DNA from: CAYXVB01 sp964467785
GTDB taxonomy: Bacteria > Bdellovibrionota > UBA1018
Length of the DNA stretch: 33,587 nucleotides
Reading direction: 5' to 3'
Assembly: GCA_964467785.1 (NCBI GenBank)
Contig: CAYXVB010000017.1
Location: 1 to 33,587, forward strand
The notes beneath the pieces were generated by a model. It was not told where the DNA came from and ran no database searches. It worked only from the letters and a program-made list of their open reading frames with translations. Shown here one piece after another: positions 24,445-31,531 of the stretch; position 1 is the first letter of the stretch, and the number at the start of each line of letters is the position of its first letter. Made by a program: the position numbers and the translations under genes.

Positions 24445-25701
24445 TCAATAGCAAGGAGGAAAGACGCCGTCGCGCGTGTGGATGCGAATCCGCGCGATGG
24501 CCTCGAGCGCGTCCGCCTTGAGACCGGTGAGAATTCCGACCCAGGACCAGTCGTCGATTCCCATGGGACTGACCTTCGCGCCTCGGTCGAGGATCCGGGT
24601 GTGATAGCAGCGTAGGTTCGCGGGCATTTCCACGTCTTCGAGGATGCCACCTTTTTCGAGGCCATAAAGAATGGAGTAGGACTCTCGCCGGGGCTCGCCC
24701 ATGTGATGGTGCTCGGCGTATGGATCGCGCGATGCGCGGCCCAGGAGCGAGACCTCGATGACGTGGCGGTAGATGTCGATCGGATCCACGCCGTAGGAGA
24801 GCGCGAGCAGCTCGCCGACCGGCCCGCCGCCCAGCCGGCCGGCATTGGCGTCGACCAACCGGAGTTGGTCGCTCGCTGCGATGAATTCAAGGTGGAAATA
24901 ACCGTTGCGAAAGCGCGATCGGCCCACGAGCGCCGCGGTCGCCTCAGCCAGTCGCTCGTGTGTGGAGGCGCTGACCGTCGCGTCGATCGGGAAATCCGCG
25001 GCCGACTCGGTGGAGAGGATCCTGCGCCTTCCGGTGAGACCCAGCATGCGGATCTTGCCCTGGAGCACGAAACCTTCGACGCTGAAGAGCGGCCCCTCGA
25101 CAAAGGCCTGCGCGACCCAGCCGTCGCTTTCCATTTCGGCTGGAACGGGGCGGTTTCGGAGGCGATCCGGCAGGTCGGCGAGTTCGGTTTCGTCCTTGAT
25201 GAAAAGGACGCCGCGCGCGCCGGCGCCTTGCGAAGGTTTGATGATGAGTTTTCCGCAGGTGGCCAGCAGGTCGCTCAGCGCAGCGAGAGGGGGACGCGAA
25301 GGATAGAAAGAGAGAGTTGGCGGACTGTATTCGGGCGCGAGCTTCGCCACCGCGGACTTGCTTTTGAGAATGCCCACGGCGGGATCCAGGCCCGGTACGC
25401 CGAGCGCGTGCGCGACTTCGTGCGCCACCATGAGCCGTGAGTCCGCAAAGCTCATTACTCCCGCGAGCTCTTTCAAATTCTCTTGTCCCCAATTCGGGTG
25501 ATTCTGCAAAAAAGCCAATAGGGTTTCGGCCGAATGTGTGGGGGTATCCAGATGCCGATACCGCAGGAGCTGCTCGAGGGTGTCGCCTTGGTAGTCCTTG
25601 AGCTCGCAGAGAAAGACGGGCTCGTATCCGAGCGCACGCGTTGCTTCAGCGGAGTAAAGCGCTCCGATGTCTGACGATTCGATCAGAAGAAGCTTCTTCA
25701 C
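24445..25701 (-). CDS. ATP-grasp carboxylate-amine ligase family protein
   Basis: 418 residues. The N-terminal pre-ATP-grasp fold (KKLLLIESSDIGALYSAEATRALGYEPVFLC) is followed by ATP-grasp features. These are KLIIKPSQGAGARGVLFI, the VAQAFVEGPLFSVEGFV metal/ATP segment and GYFHLEFIAASDQLRLVDANAGRLGGG, the last corresponding to the E...NPRxGG motif with Asp in place of Glu. Family members join a carboxylate to an amine or peptide; the substrates here are unknown. The GTG at 25701 was chosen because AGAGGG lies 8 nt upstream and it gives the usual N-terminus; the longer reading starts from a TTG without support. A 10-bp inverted repeat lies just upstream. It is first of four minus-strand genes ending with the secreted four-cysteine protein. 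Confidence 0.82.
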   Translation of the reverse strand: MKKLLLIESSDIGALYSAEATRALGYEPVFLCELKDYQGDTLEQLLRYRHLDTPTHSAETLLAFLQNHPNWGQENLKELAGVMSFADSRLMVAHEVAHALGVPGLDPAVGILKSKSAVAKLAPEYSPPTLSFYPSRPPLAALSDLLATCGKLIIKPSQGAGARGVLFIKDETELADLPDRLRNRPVPAEMESDGWVAQAFVEGPLFSVEGFVLQGKIRMLGLTGRRRILSTESAADFPIDATVSASTHERLAEATAALVGRSRFRNGYFHLEFIAASDQLRLVDANAGRLGGGPVGELLALSYGVDPIDIYRHVIEVSLLGRASRDPYAEHHHMGEPRRESYSILYGLEKGGILEDVEMPANLRCYHTRILDRGAKVSPMGIDDWSWVGILTGLKADALEAIARIRIHTRDGVFPPCY

Positions 25702-25717
25702 AAATAAGGCCCTCTTT

Positions 25718-25761
25718 GTCGTTTTGATCGACTGGACGCGGATTGGCAAACTCAAAACGAC
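25718..25761. repeat. Perfect 10-bp inverted repeat upstream of the ATP-grasp gene
   Basis: GTCGTTTTGA (25718-25727) and TCAAAACGAC (25752-25761) are exact inverted copies separated by 24 nt, starting 16 nt upstream of the GTG start. It could form a stem in the mRNA leader or be a two-site operator. Confidence 0.75.
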
Positions 25762-26013
25762 GGTTGAGTCGAAATGGATGCCGCTCGAACGGAGGCGTGC
25801 GAGATGATTTAGCTTGCTTAAAAATCACGTCATGATGGGTCGATTTCAGTGAAAGTTCCGTAGGTAAGTGATTTACGCGACGCAATAGTATTATTCTTGT
25901 CAGCATCGCACGCTGCATCATCGCGGGCTACTTCGTGGGTCGCATCCGAAGCGATGAAAGAGCTCATTGAATTCCTCCATTTTGGTCTAGCTTTTGCTCG
26001 GTCGCCGTGTAAA

Positions 26014-26037
26014 TTGATCGGCAAAAATCAACCGATC
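26014..26037 (+). promoter_or_regulatory. Two overlapping hairpins in the pckG leader
   Basis: TTGAT/ATCAA (26014-26018 with 26027-26031) and GATCGG/CCGATC (26016-26021 with 26032-26037) share bases and cannot form together. The second ends directly against the GGAG ribosome-binding site (26038-26041). Stems are only 5-6 bp, so a regulatory role is speculative. Confidence 0.3.
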
Positions 26038-26048
26038 GGAGACCGTCC

Positions 26049-27941
26049 ATGGCAGAAATCAAGAGCTCATCCACGCCCTTACTTTCGACTCCGGCTTACG
26101 TGAAAAACGAAAAGCTGATCCAATGGGTGGGAGAGATGGCGGCGCTCTGCAAACCGGACCGTGTCTATTGGTGCGATGGGTCGCAAGAAGAGTACGACCG
26201 CCTTTGCGCCGAGATGGTTGACACCGGCATGCTCGTCAAGCTCAACCCGGCTAAGCGCCCGAACAGCTACGCGGCGTTTTCCGATCCGAGCGACGTGGCT
26301 TGCGTCGAAGATCGCACCTTTATCTGCTCAGCGAAGAAGGAAGCGGCGGGACCGACCAATAACTGGGCGGATCCCACGGAGATGAAGGCGACGCTTCGCG
26401 GCCTCTTTGATGGCTGCATGCGTGGGCGCACCCTGTATGTCATTCCGTTCTCCATGGGGCCGCTCGGTTCTCCGATCTCTCAGATTGGCGTCGAGATTTC
26501 CGATTCGCCGTATGTCGCCGTCAACATGCGCATCATGACCCGCATGGGCAAGGGCGCGTTAGAGGTCCTGGGCCAGGGCTCATTCGTCAAGTGCCTCCAT
26601 TCGGTGGGAGCGCCGCTCCAGCCCGGTCAGGCCGACGTCAAGTGGCCCTGCAACAAGAATCACAAGTACATCGTGCATTTCCCGGAGGAGCGTGCGATCT
26701 GGTCGTTCGGTTCCGGCTACGGTGGCAACGCGTTATTGGGCAAGAAGTGCTTTGCCCTCCGCATTGCCTCGACGATGGGCCGGGACGAAGGTTGGCTCGC
26801 CGAGCATATGCTGATTCTCGGCGTCGAATCTCCGAAGGGTGAAAAGACCTACGTCACCGCAGCCTTTCCGAGCGCCTGCGGCAAGACAAACTTTGCCATG
26901 CTCATTCCGCCCCCGAGCTTCGAGGGTTGGAAGGTCACGACCATTGGCGACGATATCGCCTGGATCAAGCCTGGCAAGGACGGCCGCCTCCGCGCCATCA
27001 ACCCCGAAGCCGGGTATTTTGGAGTCGCGCCGGGCACTTCTTTCAAGACCAATCCCAATGCGATGAAGACCATCGCCAAAAACACTATTTTTACCAATTG
27101 CGCGCTGACCGAAGATGGCGACGTTTGGTGGGAAGAGATGACCGACACGGCGCCGGCAAAGCTCACGGACTGGCAGGGCCAGGAGTGGACTTCCGGCTGC
27201 GGACGCAAGGCGGCACATCCCAACGCGCGGTTTACCGCACCGGCCTCGCAGTGTCCGTCCATCGACGCCCACTGGGAAAATCCGGAAGGCGTGCCGATCA
27301 GCGCATTCGTCTTTGGGGGCCGTCGCCCTGACACGATTCCGCTCGTTTACCAGTCTCGTAATTGGGACGCGGGCGTCTATCTCGCCGCGACGACGGGTTC
27401 GGAGACGACGGCCGCCGCGGCTGGAGCGGTCGGTGTGGTCCGGCGCGATCCGATGGCCATGTTGCCGTTCTGTGGTTACAACATGGGCGATTACTTCAAT
27501 CACTGGTTGAAGGTCGGCCACGCTCTGAAGAATCCTCCACTCATTTTCGGGGTCAACTGGTTCCGTAAAAAGGACGGCAAGTTCATGTGGCCGGGCTTCG
27601 GCGACAACATGCGCGTGCTGCAGTGGATCGTCGAGCGCGTTAACGGCAAGAGCGGCGCGGTCGAATCGGTACTAGGCTACATGCCGCGTTATTCGGATCT
27701 CAGCTGGGCTGGATTGCCGGAGATGTCGGAAGCTCGCTTCAACGAACTGATGTCGATCGAGTTCGACAAGTGGAATGCTGAGTTGGAGCTCCAAGGCCAG
27801 TTCTTCAAGTTGATTGATCAGAGTCTGCCCAAGGAGTTTGAGTCCATCCGCGCCGGACTGCGCAATCGACTTCAAAGCGCCTTTGCGGGGGATCGTCGGG
27901 AACATTCAGAGAGCAGGAATCCTCTCTCTCCGACACTCTAA
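26049..27941 (+). CDS. pckG: Phosphoenolpyruvate carboxykinase (GTP)
   Basis: 630 residues. Converts oxaloacetate plus GTP to phosphoenolpyruvate and CO2, the entry step of gluconeogenesis in the cytosol. GTP-class features: PSACGKTNF P-loop (residues 274-282, with the active-site Cys at 277), kinase-2 motif TIGDDIAWIK, FGSGYGGNALLGKKCFALRIAS and FGGRRPDTIPLVYQSRNWDAGVY. The class is clear because ATP-type enzymes have a different P-loop and are shorter. GGAG 7 nt before the ATG supports the start. The last 20 or so residues (AGDRREHSESRNPLSPTL) extend past the usual family end and are polar. A strong terminator follows, so it is likely monocistronic. Confidence 0.97.
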   Translation: MAEIKSSSTPLLSTPAYVKNEKLIQWVGEMAALCKPDRVYWCDGSQEEYDRLCAEMVDTGMLVKLNPAKRPNSYAAFSDPSDVACVEDRTFICSAKKEAAGPTNNWADPTEMKATLRGLFDGCMRGRTLYVIPFSMGPLGSPISQIGVEISDSPYVAVNMRIMTRMGKGALEVLGQGSFVKCLHSVGAPLQPGQADVKWPCNKNHKYIVHFPEERAIWSFGSGYGGNALLGKKCFALRIASTMGRDEGWLAEHMLILGVESPKGEKTYVTAAFPSACGKTNFAMLIPPPSFEGWKVTTIGDDIAWIKPGKDGRLRAINPEAGYFGVAPGTSFKTNPNAMKTIAKNTIFTNCALTEDGDVWWEEMTDTAPAKLTDWQGQEWTSGCGRKAAHPNARFTAPASQCPSIDAHWENPEGVPISAFVFGGRRPDTIPLVYQSRNWDAGVYLAATTGSETTAAAAGAVGVVRRDPMAMLPFCGYNMGDYFNHWLKVGHALKNPPLIFGVNWFRKKDGKFMWPGFGDNMRVLQWIVERVNGKSGAVESVLGYMPRYSDLSWAGLPEMSEARFNELMSIEFDKWNAELELQGQFFKLIDQSLPKEFESIRAGLRNRLQSAFAGDRREHSESRNPLSPTL

Positions 27942-27966
27942 GTCGCGACATTCCGACTTGGATACG

Positions 27967-28006
27967 AGCCCCGGGGCTTCGGCCTTACGGGGCTTTGTAT
28001 TTTTTT
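27967..28006 (+). terminator. Intrinsic terminator of pckG
   Basis: AGCCCCG (27967-27973) pairs with CGGGGCT (27988-27994), with an inner GGC-TTCG-GCC tetraloop hairpin, followed by TTGTATTTTTTT. It lies 26 nt after the stop codon. Confidence 0.85.
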
Positions 28007-28156
28007 GGTGTCTAATCGTCACCAAGAGCGTTCAATCTGGAATAGGTGACGCGGAGCGCCGTTGCGTCTGGTCCTTAGGGCGAGTTCTTCAAGTCCATGG
28101 GATTTCGATGAAATGCTCCTCCTCTGACTCCCTTCGTGTCGCCAAGTGCGATGTGG

Positions 28157-28173
28157 CATGAGCGTTGCTCATG
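28157..28173. promoter_or_regulatory. 17-bp palindrome upstream of the lipoprotein gene
   Basis: CATGAGC-GTT-GCTCATG is a perfect 7-bp inverted repeat with a 3-nt centre, 50 nt before the lipoprotein ATG. It could be an operator or a small leader hairpin; no T tract follows. Confidence 0.35.
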
Positions 28174-28223
28174 GCTGCGTCAAACTGAATTCGAAGGTGT
28201 TGGGGGCTGTTGGAGGAATGACG

Positions 28224-28448
28224 ATGTTTCCGCGAAAAATTATGATTCATTTTCTCGCACCCGGTTGCGCCTTGCTCCTTTGCGCCTGCGAGGGCGTTGA
28301 GGTCAAGGTCAGCCGGATGGACCTCCGCGAAGAATCTCAACCCAAGACGGCCGCGGCACTTCGCCATGACGATGCGACTGTCGTCGGCAAGCTCATAGTG
28401 ACTCGCGACAGAACGAAAGGGACGGATCTGCCTTCATCCCGTCGTTGA
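28224..28448 (+). CDS. Small predicted lipoprotein
   Basis: 74 residues. A signal sequence (FPRKIMIHFLAPGCALLLCAC) ends in a lipobox-like LCAC, so the mature protein would be a lipid-anchored peptide of about 53 residues beginning CEGVEVKVSRMDLREES. GGAGG lies 7 nt before the ATG at 28224; an ATG two codons earlier is too close to that site. The position -2 Cys of the lipobox is unusual. No family was recognised. It is followed after 112 nt by the first tetra-cysteine secreted protein, probably in the same transcription unit. Confidence 0.55.
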   Translation: MFPRKIMIHFLAPGCALLLCACEGVEVKVSRMDLREESQPKTAAALRHDDATVVGKLIVTRDRTKGTDLPSSRR

Positions 28449-28560
28449 TCCTCGATTTCATCCGCACGCTCCTTGCACCGTCGCCGAGGGCTCCGCTTCA
28501 GGGAGCACCTACCCGTTAACGCGCGAATTCGAACTCGAAACTCAATGAAGGAGCAGACCG

Positions 28561-29052
28561 ATGAGAATACCGATCTTGTTGTGCATGGGGGTGTGTCTTG
28601 CGGCAGTCCCCGCGACTTTGGCTTCCGCCTCAGCCTATGGCCCAGAGGTGAACCGCCGGATGGATTGCCGTTTTCATGCGACTTCGGGACAAGGTCCGCG
28701 CTTTTGTTACGCAAGCGCCACCTATGAGGCCCGCTTCGAATCCGGCGCCTTTCGCTACAATCATGTCCGCTATGCGGTGGGCTGCGATCGACAGACCCTT
28801 TTCGAGGATGCCGGAGTGATCCGCAGCGAGGATCATCCGGCGGAGTTCCTTCGCCCTGAGGTTGCCGACGCATCCCCTGTTCCGTCGGTTCCCATGGTGG
28901 AACTCGAGGAAGTCGGCGCGCTCGCGCGCGTGGGCACCTACGAAGCCAAGCTGGAACTCGCGTCTGGCGGGCTGTATCGCGGACGCTGCTACGTGGGCGA
29001 TCTCACCGAGAACGGTGGACAGCCCAGGATCGATGATCCGGTCCGTGAGTGA
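28561..29052 (+). CDS. Secreted tetra-cysteine protein, copy 1
   Basis: 163 residues. The signal peptide (IPILLCMGVCLAAVPATLASASA) precedes a mature part with exactly four cysteines, in MDCRF, RFCYA, VGCDR and GRCYV. AAGGAG lies 7 nt before the ATG. Aligned by eye to the next gene, the first cysteine pair is 12 apart (18 there), the second interval is 25 (24) and the third 67 (73). Shared features are the ASATYEARFES/ASVTIRQGLET segment and the final strand before the last Cys. A disulfide-bonded periplasmic or secreted beta-rich fold is likely. No known family recognised. Confidence 0.7.
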   Translation: MRIPILLCMGVCLAAVPATLASASAYGPEVNRRMDCRFHATSGQGPRFCYASATYEARFESGAFRYNHVRYAVGCDRQTLFEDAGVIRSEDHPAEFLRPEVADASPVPSVPMVELEEVGALARVGTYEAKLELASGGLYRGRCYVGDLTENGGQPRIDDPVRE

Positions 29053-29180
29053 AAATCTCCTGACTCTCCCGTCCGGCGCCCGGAGCCATGTACGGGGCTT
29101 GCAGACTGGGGCACGCCGTCCTTGCCTCGGGGCAGCTCGGCAGAGTTTTTCAACACATCCCAAATTTTAGGAGAACGTTC

Positions 29181-29687
29181 ATGAAAGCCCATTCACTTTT
29201 CGCAGCGCTGTTTCTGGCCTCCGCTATTCCCGCAGTCTCGGCGCAAGCTGCAGATACTTCGACGCCTGAGCATTACAAACGCTTGAACATCGCTTGCCAG
29301 TTCTGGCGGGAGGCTCCCGCCGTCACGCCTGAGCACGAGCGATTCAACGCCTGCAAGGCGCTGGCGTCCGTCACTATTCGTCAAGGCTTGGAGACCGAAA
29401 ACTACTCCAACAAGCTCGCCATCGCATGCACCGAGCAGGGCGAGGAGAGTCTCGAGCTGGTTTACGCAGGTGGCACCACAGTGACCAAGATCCACCATGA
29501 GCATGAGCGCTTCCTCAAGCTGCAGGCCGTTGGAGCGGAGGTTCCCAAGATCCTGATCAAGTTCGAGCATGAGACCCTGGAAAACCCGGCCGTTCCTAGT
29601 TTCCGCGCTCTCCTAGTGCTGGGTGAGCACCAAAAACAGATCGGCGAGTGCGTCATCCGCCGCGATGACCGTCCGTCGCTCGATTGA
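29181..29687 (+). CDS. Secreted tetra-cysteine protein, copy 2
   Basis: 168 residues. The signal peptide reads AHSLFAALFLASAIPAVSAQA. The mature part has four cysteines, in IACQF, NACKA, IACTE and GECVI. AGGAG lies 7 nt before the ATG at 29181; the frame is open back to 29088, but that start has no support. Cysteine order and spacing match the preceding gene, so the pair looks like an old tandem duplication, diverged well below obvious identity. Function unknown. A strong terminator overlaps its stop codon. Confidence 0.72.
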   Translation: MKAHSLFAALFLASAIPAVSAQAADTSTPEHYKRLNIACQFWREAPAVTPEHERFNACKALASVTIRQGLETENYSNKLAIACTEQGEESLELVYAGGTTVTKIHHEHERFLKLQAVGAEVPKILIKFEHETLENPAVPSFRALLVLGEHQKQIGECVIRRDDRPSLD

Positions 29688-29710
29688 TCCATCTGCGACG
29701 GCTCTTTTTT
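29673..29710 (+). terminator. Intrinsic terminator after tetra-cysteine gene 2
   Basis: CCGTCGC (29673-29679) pairs with GCGACGG (29695-29701) around a 15-nt loop, followed by CTCTTTTTT. The 5' arm is in the last codons of the gene and the stop codon is in the loop. Confidence 0.85.
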
Positions 29711-29724
29711 AGCCAAATCGATGG

Positions 29725-29759
29725 GGCCGGGGCGTCTCTTCACTGAGGCGGTCCCGGCC
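29725..29759 (+). terminator. Second hairpin downstream, possible back-up terminator
   Basis: GGCCGGG (29725-29731) and CCCGGCC (29753-29759) form a 7-bp GC stem with a 21-nt loop; only a TTTT run follows some 8 nt later, so terminator function is uncertain. Confidence 0.35.
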
Positions 29760-29801
29760 TATCGTGCTTTTGCGGCGCGGCCGCGCGACGGCTTCGGGGT
29801 C

Positions 29802-29830
29802 TTGGCAGTTTCGTCAGGGTTTGCTATTTT
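29802..29830 (+). promoter_or_regulatory. Sigma70-type promoter for a leaderless transcript
   Basis: TTGGCA (29802-29807) and TATTTT (29825-29830) are exactly 17 nt apart, and the -10 ends 6 nt before the ATG at 29837, where no Shine-Dalgarno exists. Confidence 0.6.
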
Positions 29831-29836
29831 GATAGC

Positions 29837-30157
29837 ATGCGCAGAGTTTTCCGCTCGATAGTAGCAGTTGTTGGTTTTGCGGCGTCAGCAGTACTGACGG
29901 TTTCGGCGAACTCTGCGTCCGCGGAGGAGGAGACTTCCACGCAGTCCGAAACCACCGGCGGCGGCAGCGAGACCCAGCGCGGCCAAGAGTCCGGAGGCAA
30001 AGGATCTGCCCGCGGAAACGCTCGCAAAACGAAAGGCAAACGCCCCAGTGTCCGAGAAGCCGAAGGCACCGAAGCCTACGACCGCTTTGAAGCCAACACC
30101 GTCATCAAAAGCCGTTATCAGCTCAACGGAGAACCCCTCGAAGTGGATCCGGACTGA
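29837..30157 (+). CDS. Small secreted low-complexity protein
   Basis: 106 residues. The signal peptide (FRSIVAVVGFAASAVLTVSANSASA) precedes a Ser/Thr/Glu/Gly-rich then Lys/Arg-rich mature part (KGSARGNARKTKGKRPSVRE). A short ordered-looking tail follows (EAYDRFEANTVIKSRYQLNGEPLEVDPD). Mostly disordered; no family recognised. A clear promoter ends 6 nt before the ATG, so the mRNA is probably leaderless. The nucleotidyltransferase gene starts 7 nt after its stop and is likely co-transcribed. Confidence 0.65.
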   Translation: MRRVFRSIVAVVGFAASAVLTVSANSASAEEETSTQSETTGGGSETQRGQESGGKGSARGNARKTKGKRPSVREAEGTEAYDRFEANTVIKSRYQLNGEPLEVDPD

Positions 30158-30164
30158 GCGTCCG

Positions 30165-31511
30165 ATGCCGCTGCCCGGTTATGTCCGGGACGCCATCCAG
30201 CGGCTGTTCGATGCAGGCCATATCGCCTATGTCGTGGGCGGGAGCGTCCGCGATTTCCTGGTCGGTCGGGAAACCAAAGATCATGATCTGGCCACCGATG
30301 CGAATCCCGATGAGCTTTGCGCGCTTTTTCCGGAGGCGGTGACTGTAGGCAAAGCTTTTGGCGTGCTCAAGGTTCCGGTCCGCGCGACGGAAGGTGAAAA
30401 AGCGCCTGAGTTCTTCGAGGTCGCCACCTTCCGCGAGGACCTCGAGTACGAGGACCATCGCCATCCGGTCGCGGTGCGATTCTCGGGCCCCGAGGAAGAC
30501 GCGCGCCGGCGCGACTTCACGATTAATGCGCTGTTCTACGACGCCAAAACTCAAAGGATCCTCGATCCCACGGGGGGAATGACGGATCTCGAGCGGCGGG
30601 TGATCCGAGCGATCGGCGATCCCGACCAAAGATTCAAGGAGGACGCTTTGCGGCTGCTGCGCGCAGTCCGTTTCACGACGGCTCTTGGCTTCGAGCTCGA
30701 GGCTCAAACCGCCGAGGCGCTCAAAGCGCGGGCGAGGCTGATCCGCCATGTCTCTTCCGAGCGGATCCGCGATGAGTTGACTTTGATTCTCAAAGGGCCG
30801 CGTGCGGCCGAGGCTCTCGAGCTATTGCGCAGGCTGCATCTTCTGGAGCATGTGCTGCCGGAGGTCCATGCAACAGTGGGGCTCCCGCAGCCCGGCGCTC
30901 CGCCGAGCGCCGGCAAGGACGACGTTTGGTTGCACACGTTGCGCGCCCTGCGTTGGCTGGAACGGCACGATCCCACGCGTTCGGCCACGCTGGCCTGGGC
31001 CACCCTCCTTCATGAGACCGGCAAGCCCGCGGCCTGGCAGCGTAACAAGAAAAAGAACTACAACGGACACGAAACCGATGGCGCTCGTATCGCGGCCGTC
31101 GTGGCGAATCGTCTCAAGATGTCCCGCCAGGACTGCGACAGCATCGCTGCGATGGTCGCGGACCACCTCAAGTTCAAGGAAGTTTTCGAGATGCGGGAGT
31201 CCACGCTGGTCCGATTCGTCCGGCAGCCTCATTTCGCCGAGCTTCTCGAGCTGCATCGGGCGGATGCGCTAGCCACCGACGGAAATCTGGCGTTTCATGA
31301 CTTTTGCCGCTCGCGTCTTGACGCCTTTCAAAAAGGCGAGGGGCGCGATCTCCCCCGGCTCATCGACGGCACGGACTTGATCCAGCTGGGCTTCAAGCCG
31401 GGGCCGGAGTTCTCCGAGATTCTCAGGATCGTCGAGGATCTGGCGATCGAGCGACGCCTCGTCTCCAAGGATCAAGCCCTTGAATTCGTGGTGCAGAACT
31501 TTGTCCGCTGA
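30165..31511 (+). CDS. CCA tRNA nucleotidyltransferase / poly(A) polymerase family protein
   Basis: 448 residues. Class II nucleotidyltransferase head domain: GGSVRDFLVGRETKDHDLAT with the two catalytic Asp, RRDFTINALFYD, and the RNA/nucleotide-selecting segment RFKEDALRLLRAVRFTTALGF. A C-terminal HD-type domain follows (LLHETGKPAAWQ ... NGHETDGARIAAVVANRL), in which the usual HD pair reads His-Glu (residues 283-284). Whether it adds CCA to tRNA or oligo(A) to RNA cannot be told from sequence; the HD region resembles Cca and its delta-proteobacterial relatives. The ATG at 30165 gives the usual N-terminus (LPGYVRDAIQRLFDAGH); a GTG at 30048 would overlap the preceding gene. The ribosome-binding site is weak, so coupling to the upstream gene is likely. 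Confidence 0.88.
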   Translation: MPLPGYVRDAIQRLFDAGHIAYVVGGSVRDFLVGRETKDHDLATDANPDELCALFPEAVTVGKAFGVLKVPVRATEGEKAPEFFEVATFREDLEYEDHRHPVAVRFSGPEEDARRRDFTINALFYDAKTQRILDPTGGMTDLERRVIRAIGDPDQRFKEDALRLLRAVRFTTALGFELEAQTAEALKARARLIRHVSSERIRDELTLILKGPRAAEALELLRRLHLLEHVLPEVHATVGLPQPGAPPSAGKDDVWLHTLRALRWLERHDPTRSATLAWATLLHETGKPAAWQRNKKKNYNGHETDGARIAAVVANRLKMSRQDCDSIAAMVADHLKFKEVFEMRESTLVRFVRQPHFAELLELHRADALATDGNLAFHDFCRSRLDAFQKGEGRDLPRLIDGTDLIQLGFKPGPEFSEILRIVEDLAIERRLVSKDQALEFVVQNFVR

Positions 31512-31531
31512 GGGTATTCTTTAAAGACGCT

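Larger units (their letters stand above)
25702..26048. other. Divergent intergenic region between ATP-grasp gene and pckG
   Basis: 347 nt with no convincing coding sequence; the short open frames in it lack ribosome-binding sites and codon character. It is more AT-rich than its surroundings and must hold both promoters, but I cannot name a confident -35/-10 pair for either gene. It contains a perfect 10-bp inverted repeat on the ATP-grasp side and two overlapping short hairpins next to the pckG ribosome-binding site. Confidence 0.7.

Noticed and set aside
25830..26024. 64-residue minus-strand frame upstream of pckG
   Set aside because: No ribosome-binding site, no recognisable features, and it fills the divergent promoter region.
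28473..28727. Plus-strand frame overlapping the first tetra-cysteine gene
   Set aside because: The overlapping frame at 28561 has a signal peptide, a good ribosome-binding site and a paralogue; this one has none.
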